14,984 nucleotides of DNA from Chersky-265 sp035275285 (GCA_035275285.1 DATENA010000318.1:1-14984), one strand, 5' to 3'; numbered from the stretch's first letter, positions 7,145 to 13,410 are shown. A program made the numbers and translations. The notes: generated from the letters alone by a model not told the origin.

Positions 7145-7712
7145 AACGAGCTTCCTGAACCACTTCCTCCTTTTGCTGCTCCTGCCGGCGGCCGCGCTGC
7201 GCGCCGGGGAATACAACCCGGACGGCTCCGAAGCGCCCCCGATCCGGCTTTCCACCATCGTCGAGGCCGGGGCGGCCGTGGCCGTCGGCAGCGATCTGGG
7301 CACGCAGCCGCAGCTCGGATGCTTCCGGGACCTGCCGGGCTCCTGGCAATTGGGGCTGCAGGTGCGCCTGGACCCCGCCGACGCGATCGCCGGATACGAT
7401 TTCCTGCCCCAGGTGAACCTGGGCTTGCGCAAGCTTTGGCTGGGGGACGAGGACACCGAGCCCATCCGCAACTCGGAATATTTCGGCTTGTCCCTGGGAG
7501 GCTTCTTCGCGTACAATTTCGACGGCAAGGAGGCCGGGCTGAAACCCTTCGGCACCCTCTCCCTGGGCAAATACTGGATGCCCTTCGACAACCGTCCCTT
7601 CGGCCTGGACCTGAACCTGGAACTGACGCGCTATTTGTCGGGACATCTGCCGGGCCGGTCGGAGACGACGTATGTGACGTTGGGTCTGCACTTGTTTTAT
7701 CAACTGCCGTGA
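7128..7712 (+). CDS. Small exported protein, possible beta-barrel (hypothetical)
   Basis: A 194-residue protein that I do not recognise by family. The N-terminus is a clear Sec signal: basic MPRRPETS, a leucine-rich core (about 10-20) and an Ala-x-Ala type site near residue 27. The mature part has alternating hydrophobic/polar strands rich in Gly and aromatics (for example LGLRKLWLGD, YFGLSLGGFFAYNF, YVTLGLHLFYQLP) and ends in an aromatic/hydrophobic strand, as in small outer-membrane barrels. Periplasmic or outer-membrane location is inference. ATG 7128 is chosen because it directly precedes the signal peptide and overlaps the DHODH stop by 17 nt. The upstream in-frame ATG at 7089 would put a non-signal tail in front. 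It probably shares the DHODH transcript. Confidence 0.72.
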   Translation: MPRRPETSFLNHFLLLLLLPAAALRAGEYNPDGSEAPPIRLSTIVEAGAAVAVGSDLGTQPQLGCFRDLPGSWQLGLQVRLDPADAIAGYDFLPQVNLGLRKLWLGDEDTEPIRNSEYFGLSLGGFFAYNFDGKEAGLKPFGTLSLGKYWMPFDNRPFGLDLNLELTRYLSGHLPGRSETTYVTLGLHLFYQLP

Positions 7713-8020
7713 GACCGTAGGAAGAGATGTTTGAATAAGGGTGTGCGAAACGGAGGCGGAGGCCCTTGTAGAAGCATCAGGTCGGGAGTACAGGCAGATA
7801 CCCTGCCTCCGACGCTGCACCCTTCGGAGTCGGGGGTGGGGAGTTGAAGAAAAGAAAAGGCATGCTTTCGCATGCCCCTCTGTCAAAACACAATGGCCTG
7901 GAATCTTTTCTTCAACTCCCGACTCCCGACGTGGAGCCGCCCCAAGAGCGGCGGCGTCTGCATCCTCCACCCTCGCCCGATAGCCCTTAGACTAATCCGC
8001 TCGGCCTATTTCCTCTCGGC
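7713..8020. other. Gene-free convergent intergenic region
   Basis: These 308 bp lie between the ends of the exported-protein gene and gdhA. I see no credible gene. It contains an inverted pair CGGAGGC (7757-7763) and GCCTCCG (7805-7811), the 102-bp inverted-repeat element at 7829-7930, and a direct repeat CTCGGCCTA at 8000-8008 and 8015-8023. The second copy of that repeat contains the gdhA stop codon and the first supplies a second in-frame stop 15 nt later. Confidence 0.7.
7829..7930. repeat. 102-bp element with 27-bp imperfect inverted arms and an inner perfect hairpin (MITE/REPIN-like)
   Basis: Arm 7829-7855 pairs with arm 7904-7930 at 26 of 27 positions, counting one G-U. The arms hold GTCGGG followed by GGGAGTTGAAGAAAAGA (read on plus in the left arm). 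The 48-nt loop contains a second perfect hairpin, GGCATGC (7859-7865) and GCATGCC (7870-7876), around TTTC. It encodes nothing recognisable. No target-site duplication is visible. It could be a non-autonomous mobile element, a REP-type doublet or a strong bidirectional terminator between convergent genes. The motif GTCGGGAGT also occurs at 7782-7790. Confidence 0.7.
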
Positions 8021-9277
8021 CTAATGTCCCCTGGCCACCGCCGCCTGATACACCCGGTCCACGCCCACCACGAATGCGGCTTCGCGGTAATTGATCCCGA
8101 ATTTCTTCGCGGCCGCGGAAACGCCCACCAGGGCCGAGGACATGAACTTGTCCAGCTCCAGCTTGCTTTCCGCGCGTTCCCAATGGTGCACCTGGATGTT
8201 CTGGGCCCATTCGAAATAGGATCCCACCACCCCTCCCGCGTTCGCGAGGATGTCCGGCACGATGATGGTGCCCTGCCGGCCGAGGTAATCGTCGGCCTCG
8301 GGAGTGATGGGGCCGTTGGCGCCTTCGATGACGTAGCGTGCCTTCACCTTTTCCATGTTGCCCGAATGGATCACGTGGCCCAGCGCCGCGGGCACCAGGA
8401 TGTCGCATTCCACGCTCATGATGTCCGATTGCTCCCGCGTGGCGAACTCGCCTTCCGGGAAGCCGGCCAGGGTGCGCTTGGCCTCGAAATGGGCCATCAG
8501 CTTCTCCACGTCGATGCCGCGCCGGTCGTGCACCACGCCGGACACGTCGCCGATGGCGATGACCTTGGCGTTCATGCGGTGCAGGTGCAGGGCCGCGAAG
8601 CTGCCCACGTTGCCGAATCCCTGGATGACCACGGACTTGCCGCTCAGGAATTCCTTGCGGTCCTCCAGCACCCGGCGCGTGATCATCGCCACGCCCAGCC
8701 CGGTGGCGTCCAACCGGTCCGGCGTGCCTTCCAGGGTGACCGGCTTGCCGGTGACGATGGCGGGCGTGTAACCGTGGATGAGCCCGTAGGCGTCCATCAT
8801 CCATCCCATCACCTTGGGATTGGTGCCCATGTCCGGGGCCATGATGTCCTTGTAGGGGCCGATCATGTTCTTTACGCTGTGGACGAAGCGGCGCGTGAGG
8901 CTTTGCATCTCCCGCTCGGAAAGCTTGGAGGGATCCACGCTGATGCCGCCCTTGGCCCCGCCGAAGGGGATGTTCACGATGGCGCATTTCCAGGTCATCA
9001 GGGAAGCCAGGGCCTTCACCTCGTCCAGGTCCACTTCCGGATGGAAGCGCACGCCGCCTTTGTAAGGCCCGCGCACGCCGTTGTGCTGCACGCGATAGCC
9101 CTCGTAGACGCGCAGGTCCCCTTTATCGTCCGTGATGGGCAGGGAAACCTTGGTCTCGCGCCAGCAGGTGGTGAGGAGGCGGCGGTAGTTTTCCTTGATT
9201 CCAAGCAGATCGGAAGCCCGGTTGACGCGGGCGTTGACGGCGCTGAAGGGGGTGAGTTTGAGGGTGGGTTGAATCAT
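8021..9277 (-). CDS. gdhA: Glu/Leu/Phe/Val dehydrogenase family glutamate dehydrogenase
   Basis: Oxidative deamination of glutamate to 2-oxoglutarate (or the reverse), linking nitrogen and carbon metabolism in the cytoplasm. The protein is 418 residues, typical for the hexameric GDH family. Substrate-binding GPYKGGVRFHP (about 70-80) and the catalytic-lysine motif PFGGAKGG (Lys109) are present, with the catalytic Asp149 in MAPDMGTN. The Rossmann motif GFGNVG (220-225) follows, with an acidic residue at the end of the next strand (VIAIGD, Asp244) that leans towards NAD, though cofactor choice is unsure. Start 9277 is chosen because AAAGG sits about 4 nt upstream. The longer in-frame starts (to 9367) would begin at or upstream of the predicted initiation point set by the TATAAT at 9359-9364. 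An in-frame second stop follows 15 nt downstream. It is divergent from the histidine kinase gene. Confidence 0.95.
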   Translation of the reverse strand: MIQPTLKLTPFSAVNARVNRASDLLGIKENYRRLLTTCWRETKVSLPITDDKGDLRVYEGYRVQHNGVRGPYKGGVRFHPEVDLDEVKALASLMTWKCAIVNIPFGGAKGGISVDPSKLSEREMQSLTRRFVHSVKNMIGPYKDIMAPDMGTNPKVMGWMMDAYGLIHGYTPAIVTGKPVTLEGTPDRLDATGLGVAMITRRVLEDRKEFLSGKSVVIQGFGNVGSFAALHLHRMNAKVIAIGDVSGVVHDRRGIDVEKLMAHFEAKRTLAGFPEGEFATREQSDIMSVECDILVPAALGHVIHSGNMEKVKARYVIEGANGPITPEADDYLGRQGTIIVPDILANAGGVVGSYFEWAQNIQVHHWERAESKLELDKFMSSALVGVSAAAKKFGINYREAAFVVGVDRVYQAAVARGH

Positions 9278-9358
9278 GAGACCTTTCTGGATTGTCCTTG
9301 CGGGCTCGGGTCCGTAACGGGGGTTGAAATCCGCGGCGGGTGCGGCCGGCTCCTTCAT

Positions 9359-9387
9359 ATTATACAACCTGACGGATACCTTAAAAA
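9359..9387 (-). promoter_or_regulatory. Promoter for gdhA
   Basis: On the minus strand a perfect TATAAT occupies 9364-9359, with a weak -35 (TTTTTA, 9387-9382) at 17-bp spacing. Initiation near 9352 gives a leader of about 75 nt before the ATG at 9277, which supports that start. Confidence 0.6.
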
Positions 9388-9390
9388 GCG

Positions 9391-9419
9391 TTGAATTCGC
9401 CCATTTTGTACATTAAAAT
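9391..9419 (+). promoter_or_regulatory. Promoter for the histidine kinase/response regulator operon
   Basis: TTGAAT (9391-9396), a 17-bp spacer and TAAAAT (9414-9419) on the plus strand form a good sigma-70-type match. Its -35 lies next to the -35 of the oppositely oriented gdhA promoter, so a regulator bound here could affect both. Confidence 0.6.
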
Positions 9420-9497
9420 TGGGTTTTTCGGGCCGGACATCTAGACGCAGCCCCGGTGAAAAAGGCATGTTCTGACGCATGGGAAGGAAGGTTGCCA

Positions 9498-10802
9498 TTG
9501 AGTCCGTCGCCGTCCGATGAGAATCGCCATTCCGGGTCTTTGCTGCCCGATCCGGATTTCCGCTTCCTGTTCGAAAAATCCCCGGCCCTGTATCTCATCC
9601 TTCGCCCCGACTACACCATCATCGCCGTCACCGACGCCTACGCCCGCGCGACCATGACCACGCGCGAAACCCTGCTCGGCCGGGGGCTGTTCGAGGTGTT
9701 CCCGGACAATCCGGACGATCCCCACGCCACCGGCGCGCGCAACCTCAGGGAGTCCCTGGAACGCGCCGTGTCCACCCGCGCGCCGGACAGCATGGCGGCG
9801 CAGAAATACGACATCCGCAAGCCCGAGTCCGAGGGCGGCGGATTCGAGATCCGCTATTGGAGCCCGGTGAACACGCCCTTGTTCGGCCCCGATGGCGGCC
9901 TGATCTGCATCGTCCACCGGGTGGAGGACGTGACGGAATTCATCGGGATCAAGCAGCGGGAAAGCGATCAGGAGAAGGCCGCCGAGGCGCTGCGGGTCCG
10001 CGCGGGTGAAATGGAATTGGAAGTGTTCCAGCGGGCGCAGGAACTCCAGGAGGCCAATCGCAAGCTGCGCGTGGTCAATGACGAACTGGCCGCCGCCAAG
10101 AAGAAGGCGGAGGATTCGGCGCGCGACCTGGAGGCCTTCAGCTACTCCGTGTCCCACGACCTTCGGGCGCCTTTGCGGGCGATCGACGGCTTCAGCATGA
10201 TGATCCTCAGCCAATTCGGGCCGGGCCTGGATCCGGCCGCTCAGGAATATCTGGCCCGCGTGCGGGCCGGCGCGCAGAAGATGGCGCGCCTCATCGACGA
10301 ATTGCTGGAACTGGCCCGGGTCGCCCATTCGCAATTGATCACCGAGTCCGTGGACCTGAGCGGGATCGCCACGGACGTGGCCGGCCAGCTCCGCGAATCC
10401 TGGCCCATGCGCAAGGTGGAATTCCGGATCGAGCCGGGCCTGAAGGCGCACGGGGATGCGCGGCTATTGCGCCTGGTGCTGGAAAACCTGCTGGGCAACG
10501 CCTTCAAATTCACGGGCAACAAAGCGGAGGCCCTGATCGAATTCCGCGCGGCCCGGGAAGGCGATCGCATCGTCCATTGCGTGCGGGACAACGGCGCCGG
10601 CTACGACTCGCGCTATGCGGACAAGCTGTTCGGCACCTTCCAGCGCCTCCATTCCATCCGGGAGTTCGAGGGGACGGGCATCGGCCTGGCCACGGTGCGG
10701 AGGATTATCGGCCGCCACGGCGGCGAGGTATGGGCCGAGGGCGAACTCGGAAAAGGCGCGGCATTCTTTTTTACCTTGCAAGGAGTCCGGAAGGAACCAT
10801 GA
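9498..10802 (+). CDS. Soluble PAS-domain sensor histidine kinase
   Basis: A two-component sensor kinase without membrane segments, so it acts in the cytoplasm. From the N-terminus: a PAS-like domain (about residues 20-150, beginning LFEKSPALYLILRPDYT), a charged coiled coil (about 155-210), and HisKA with the phospho-acceptor His220 in YSVSHDLRAPLR. The HATPase_c domain shows the N box ENLLGNAFKFT (Asn330, Asn334), G1 DNGAGYD (364-370) and G2 GTGIGL (392-397). The kinase core resembles the phytochrome-type group that works with Rcp1-like regulators, and such a regulator is encoded next with a 4-nt ATGA overlap. TTG 9498 is preferred because AAGGAAGG (9484-9491) sits 6 nt upstream. GTG 9456 in the same frame has no ribosome binding site but is possible. 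The signal is unknown, since no chromophore- or haem-binding domain is seen. Confidence 0.92.
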   Translation: MSPSPSDENRHSGSLLPDPDFRFLFEKSPALYLILRPDYTIIAVTDAYARATMTTRETLLGRGLFEVFPDNPDDPHATGARNLRESLERAVSTRAPDSMAAQKYDIRKPESEGGGFEIRYWSPVNTPLFGPDGGLICIVHRVEDVTEFIGIKQRESDQEKAAEALRVRAGEMELEVFQRAQELQEANRKLRVVNDELAAAKKKAEDSARDLEAFSYSVSHDLRAPLRAIDGFSMMILSQFGPGLDPAAQEYLARVRAGAQKMARLIDELLELARVAHSQLITESVDLSGIATDVAGQLRESWPMRKVEFRIEPGLKAHGDARLLRLVLENLLGNAFKFTGNKAEALIEFRAAREGDRIVHCVRDNGAGYDSRYADKLFGTFQRLHSIREFEGTGIGLATVRRIIGRHGGEVWAEGELGKGAAFFFTLQGVRKEP

Positions 10803-11236
10803 GCGACAAATACATACTGTTGGTGGAAGACGATCCGAACGATGAACTGCTTACCCTGCATGCCTTGCAGGAGAACCGGATCAAAAACAAGGTGATCGTG
10901 GCCAGGGACGGGGTGGAAGCCCTGGACTTCCTCTTCTCCACGGGCCCGCACGCGGGAAAGGATTTGCCCGGTCTGCCCCAATTCGTGCTGCTCGATCTCA
11001 AAATGCCCCGGTTGAACGGCATCGAGGTGCTCCAGCAATTGCGGGAACATCCCAAGACCAAGCTTCTGCCGGTCATCATCTTCACTTCTTCGAAGGAGGA
11101 AAAGGACATGATCAGCAGCTATCGTCTGGGGGCCAACAGCTATGTGCGCAAGCCGGTGGACTTCGTGGAGTTCGCCGCGGCGGTGAAGGAGCTGGACCTG
11201 TACTGGATGATCCTGAACGAAAAGGCCCCGGATTAA
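10799..11236 (+). CDS. Rcp1-like single-domain response regulator
   Basis: A 145-residue CheY-type receiver with no output domain. Acidic pocket Glu10/Asp11/Asp12 (LLVEDDPND), phospho-acceptor Asp66 (VLLDLKMP), Thr96 (IIFTSS) and Lys118 (RKPVD) are all present. The NDELLTLHAL opening and the longer segment between beta 2 and beta 3 match the Rcp1 subgroup that partners phytochrome-like kinases. It overlaps the kinase gene by ATGA and has GGAAGG upstream, so the pair is translationally coupled. The output is probably through protein-protein contact. No partner is encoded here. Confidence 0.93.
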   Translation: MSDKYILLVEDDPNDELLTLHALQENRIKNKVIVARDGVEALDFLFSTGPHAGKDLPGLPQFVLLDLKMPRLNGIEVLQQLREHPKTKLLPVIIFTSSKEEKDMISSYRLGANSYVRKPVDFVEFAAAVKELDLYWMILNEKAPD

Positions 11237-11381
11237 ATAAAGTTCCGGACTAAAAAAGCGCCGCTAAGGACCTGGCCCGATTTAATGTCAGGTACCATTC
11301 TTAGCTCTTTTCCTTGTTGCCTCGTCCGTTTGACTCGATTGATACGGCGATGCAGTGCCCTTCAATTCCAGCTCCACTTTG
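11237..11381. other. Junction between the GC-rich chromosome and the AT-richer island
   Basis: This gap separates the convergent response regulator and GNAT genes. It contains GGACCTG (11268-11274) that can pair with CAGGTACC (11290-11297) with one bulged base, and the 26-bp repeat copy at 11324-11349. Composition changes here from GC-rich to AT-richer. It also holds the 12-mer AAAGTTCCGGAC (11239-11250), which is part of the 15-bp repeat unit at 3996-4036. Confidence 0.5.
11324..11349 (-). repeat. 26-bp dispersed repeat, copy A (after the GNAT gene)
   Basis: This copy matches 12023-12048 at 24 of 26 positions, with the identical core GACTCGATTGATACGGCG. It lies 32 bp past the stop codon of the GNAT gene, in the same relative orientation as copy B past the toxin gene. 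Confidence 0.8.
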
Positions 11382-11918
11382 CTAGAACAGCCTTTTTCCC
11401 ATGGAGATGAATTCCATTTCAATCCCATCAGGAAGAAGATAGCTTTTGCGGATTCCCTGTTTGAAACCCAAGGATTCGTAAAACCGCTGGCCGGAAAGCG
11501 TTGCAACCAATTCGAGGGTTCGGAATCCCTCCCGCCAAGCCTCTCCTCGGCTCTTGTTTAACAACTCTCTCCCGATCCCTTTCCGGGCCCACTCCGGATG
11601 AATAAAAAATGCCCTGATTCTGGCGGGTTCTGTATAAGGATCCAGTAAATCGGCAGATCTTCCACTCTGCTGATCCCCTCCAAACAGGGTACGTCTTCGG
11701 CTCCAACCCCCGCAGCCAATTATCCCAGACTTGCATTCGGCTACAAAGTACGTGCTATCAGCAATTAATTGGGTATCTACACCCCATGCGGAACTCAAGG
11801 CAGCTTCAATTTGCTGGGTCGAATAATAGTCCCTAGCCAAATGTCGGGACGACGTCTTAATTAACTCCTCAATTCCTGGGATATCCTGGGTAAGGGCTTT
11901 CCGTATCTCGATTTTCAG
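11382..11918 (-). CDS. GNAT family N-acetyltransferase without a canonical start codon
   Basis: A putative acetyl-CoA-dependent N-acetyltransferase; the substrate is unknown. Acetyl-CoA-binding motif A is clear in IRAFFIHPEWARKGIGREL, followed by the C-terminal FYESLGFKQG pattern. Domain homology does not begin at the only standard start in this part of the frame (TTG 11840). The frame upstream reads KIEIRKALTQDIPGIEELI, the usual first strand and helix of a GNAT domain, but its first codon is CTG at 11918 and an in-frame TGA lies further upstream with no ATG/GTG/TTG between. So the gene either uses CTG or lost its start when the structured sequence at 11919-12058 was joined to it. It is AT-richer than the flanking chromosome and is probably acquired. 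The full extent gives 178 residues. Confidence 0.75.
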   Translation of the reverse strand: MKIEIRKALTQDIPGIEELIKTSSRHLARDYYSTQQIEAALSSAWGVDTQLIADSTYFVAECKSGIIGCGGWSRRRTLFGGDQQSGRSADLLDPYTEPARIRAFFIHPEWARKGIGRELLNKSRGEAWREGFRTLELVATLSGQRFYESLGFKQGIRKSYLLPDGIEMEFISMGKRLF

Positions 11919-11950
11919 CCCGCCTGCAAAGCAGAAGGGCGGCTGGCGAA

Positions 11951-12013
11951 CCGGCGTGCCTTTTGCACTGAGACCTCACCGTATGGACCGACCCCACGCG
12001 AAAGGCATGACGG
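11951..12013. repeat. Long imperfect hairpin between the GNAT and toxin genes
   Basis: Arms 11951-11966 and 11998-12013 pair over 16 positions, with 13 Watson-Crick pairs, 2 G-U and 1 mismatch. Next to it, CCGCC-TGC (11920-11927) can pair with GCA-GGCGG (from 11931) with a small bulge. The structured block fills the space between the GNAT frame and the toxin 3' end and adjoins repeat copy B. It resembles a recombination or attC-like folded site in size, but no RYYYAAC/GTTRRRY core pair is present. Confidence 0.5.
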
Positions 12014-12022
12014 CCACGCGTA

Positions 12023-12048
12023 GTCCGCTCGACTCGATTGATACGGCG
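12023..12048 (-). repeat. 26-bp dispersed repeat, copy B (after the toxin gene)
   Basis: The second copy of the 26-bp repeat (24 of 26 with 11324-11349), 699 bp from copy A and 11 bp past the toxin stop codon. Sequence similarity stops at both ends of the 26 bp. Confidence 0.8.
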
Positions 12049-12059
12049 GATCACCATGT

Positions 12060-12368
12060 TTAATGGTGTGATATTTCTTGGGTTCTATTGTCCCAATACA
12101 GGGGTTCGCGATGCAAATGGGCAACTGCGATAATCTCGATGGTCTCTTTATGTATTGAATATATAAGACCATATGGAAACCCCTTTATTATTGCTCTTCG
12201 AATACCTTGAGCAACTTCGGAGCTAATGTCGGGAAAAATTGTAATGCGCTTCTTCGTAATATCTAAGGCCTGAGCAAACCGTTTACCCAAGCCCTTTTGT
12301 TGAACTTCGTACCACTCGATTGTTTCGACCAGTTCAATTTTGGCCGCATCACCGAAAATGACGATCAC
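12060..12368 (-). CDS. RelE/ParE-superfamily toxin
   Basis: The toxin half of a type II toxin-antitoxin pair, 102 residues. The C-terminal FPYGLIYSIHKETIEIIAVA and HREPLYW stretch is the typical ParE/RelE-fold ending, and the N-terminal helical hairpin (IEWYEVQQKGLGKRFAQAL) fits. It starts at GTG 12368, overlapping the antitoxin stop as GTGA. Target (gyrase or ribosome) cannot be told from sequence. All conserved parts are present, so it may be active. Low-GC composition and its location among repeats suggest acquisition. Confidence 0.88.
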   Translation of the reverse strand: MIVIFGDAAKIELVETIEWYEVQQKGLGKRFAQALDITKKRITIFPDISSEVAQGIRRAIIKGFPYGLIYSIHKETIEIIAVAHLHREPLYWDNRTQEISHH

Positions 12369-12583
12369 TTCAAATATTTCCGCATCACATCGTCATACGA
12401 ATGGGTTTTCATTTTGCCAGAGCGCATTGCCTTTTGGCGACGGACTGCTTCCTTTGCCCAAAGCTTATCAATTTCCGGATCTGGTTTATCGAAGTCCGCA
12501 AGGATATATTCCACAACAAGCTGCTTTTCGACATCGCTAAGCTCATCGATTTTCTTTTGAATGTCCTTGTTAATTTTTTTCAT
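12365..12583 (-). CDS. Antitoxin, addiction-module component (Unstab_antitox/CHP02574-like)
   Basis: A 72-residue antitoxin. Its layout matches the small addiction-module component family encoded before ParE-type toxins: an N-terminal helix with LSDVEKQLVVEYIL, a Pro/Asp turn (DKPDPEIDKLWAKEA), and a basic C-terminal part ending SYDDVMRKYLK that would wrap the toxin. The ATG at 12583 is preceded on the minus strand by AAAGGA about 10 nt upstream. The stop overlaps the toxin GTG by 4 nt. The pair is probably autoregulated, as is usual for the family. No operator could be picked out. Confidence 0.85.
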   Translation of the reverse strand: MKKINKDIQKKIDELSDVEKQLVVEYILADFDKPDPEIDKLWAKEAVRRQKAMRSGKMKTHSYDDVMRKYLK

Positions 12584-12718
12584 TGCGAACCCGTTCCTTT
12601 TTTCTCAAATTTAGTTACCACCGGGGAGTTTTGCAGCAGCGAAGCCTATTCCTCTTGATTCTTCAATTATTCCGATTTGTAGAATAGCCCGCGGGGATTT
12701 CACCCGCAGGCCCTCGCA

Positions 12719-12752
12719 GAACCGTACGTGAGACTCTCGCCTCATACGGCTC
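12719..12752 (-). ncRNA. Group II intron domain V
   Basis: A 34-nt stem-loop on the minus strand. It carries the AGC catalytic triad in the lower stem (GAGCCGTAT with ACGGTTC), a 2-nt AC bulge on the 3' side, an upper stem GAGGC/GTCTC and a GAGA (GNRA) tetraloop. Length, triad, bulge and loop all fit the domain V consensus. Confidence 0.9.
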
Positions 12753-12809
12753 CTATGTTCCAGCCTGCGGGACGAACACCGTGCTTCCACAGTGAAAATA
12801 ACGTTGAGT

Positions 12810-13007
12810 TCACTTGCGCCAGCACCGCTCCCGAGCAATCCCCACCGCATCCAACGCTGACTTTCCGGGACGATAACCGAATGATGCCGCGTGGAAATGA
12901 GGTTCCACAAAAGGCTCCAAGGTCATCTTCACCACCCTCTGCGCAATGCGGTCACTTACGGTCGGAATGCCCAAGGGCCGCGTGCCCCCGAGAGTTGTCC
13001 GAGACAT
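12810..13007 (-). pseudogene. Group II intron reverse transcriptase/maturase fragment
   Basis: A 65-residue remnant. TRPLGIPTVSDRIAQRVVK, then LEPFVEPHFH and SFGYRPGKSALDAVGIARERCWR, match the early RT blocks of bacterial group II intron proteins. The reading frame stops right after CWRK, where the family normally continues into the YDWVLEFDIKG block. The catalytic YADD block and the maturase region are absent. The first few codons before the homology are probably joined sequence. It is non-functional. Confidence 0.88.
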
Positions 13008-13024
13008 AGTTTACCCAGGGACGT

Positions 13025-13096
13025 GCCCAACCAATTCATTTGTCAACAAATCAGAACTTCTATTCATTCGGTTGAACCCAATTATTTAAGTTAGGC
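13025..13096 (-). repeat. attC-like dyad at the end of the lipoprotein gene
   Basis: On the minus strand GCCTAAC (13096-13090) and GTTGGGC (13031-13025) match the integron core-site patterns RYYYAAC and GTTRRRY and can pair, except for one mismatch, 72 bp end to end. An inner pair, TTCAAC (around 13072-13077) and GTTGA (around 13043-13047), gives a second short stem. The lipoprotein stop codon (13060-13062) lies inside the dyad. Overall pairing is modest and no integrase gene is in view, so this is a candidate only. Confidence 0.35.
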
Positions 13097-13410
13097 GTTC
13101 TCGTTGAATCCTTTGCTTTTGGTTTCCATTCAGTACATTCTACTGTTATGTAGTTTACTGGCCTTTTTGACGACAAGAAACCAAGGGGCAAAATGGCGAA
13201 AGAACTTTCCATTTTTTCTCTTTGGCTCAGAATGGTGCTTACTTTGTCTTCATCTCTGCAAACTTTTCGAATCGCATCATCGCATTTTGACCTTGAGTAA
13301 TAGCATTTCAAGAAATAGGTATGATTTCCCGTTTGTCGAACAGTTACTTTTGAACAAGCTATAAAGGACACGGCAACAATCGCCCAAGAAATAACTTCAG
13401 TAAATTTCAC
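13060..13410 (-). CDS. Small cysteine-rich lipoprotein (hypothetical)
   Basis: A 116-residue protein of unknown role. GTG 13410 gives a compact signal, MKFTEVISWAIVAVSFIAC, ending in a lipobox-like FIAC, so Cys19 would be lipidated. A longer start (TTG 13440) would spoil the signal. The mature part has Cys spacing (KCYYSRSKCDDAIRKVC, later VEC) like many small bacterial lipoproteins with a C-x7-C-x6-C pattern, usually of unknown function and often in accessory DNA. AAAAGG lies upstream. It is AT-rich. The 3' end runs into an attC-like dyad, as expected for a gene cassette. Confidence 0.65.
   Translation of the reverse strand: MKFTEVISWAIVAVSFIACSKVTVRQTGNHTYFLKCYYSRSKCDDAIRKVCRDEDKVSTILSQREKMESSFAILPLGFLSSKRPVNYITVECTEWKPKAKDSTRTPNLNNWVQPNE

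Larger units (their letters stand above)
12680..13007 (-). mobile_element. Decayed group II intron (internally deleted)
   Basis: On the minus strand a reverse-transcriptase fragment is followed within about 60 bp by an intact domain V and a domain VI-like stem (about 12718-12680). The 5' ribozyme domains and most of the RT/maturase are missing, so it cannot splice or move alone. The 3' end is estimated near 12680, after the domain VI stem. The 5' edge of intron-derived sequence is near 12990-13007. Confidence 0.75.

Noticed and set aside
5966..7591. 541-codon open frame antisense to DHODH and the exported protein
   Set aside because: A shadow frame of strongly recognised plus-strand genes, without motifs.
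7741..7983. Small frame in the convergent gap
   Set aside because: It spans both arms of the inverted-repeat element, so its translation only reflects that non-coding structure.
8024..9394. 456-codon open frame on plus over gdhA
   Set aside because: His/Val/Gly-rich shadow of glutamate dehydrogenase; no domain pattern.
11324..12058. Calling the 26-bp repeats or the 11951-12013 hairpin canonical integron attC sites
   Set aside because: Neither shows a RYYYAAC/GTTRRRY core pair in the right place. Only the 13025-13096 dyad does.
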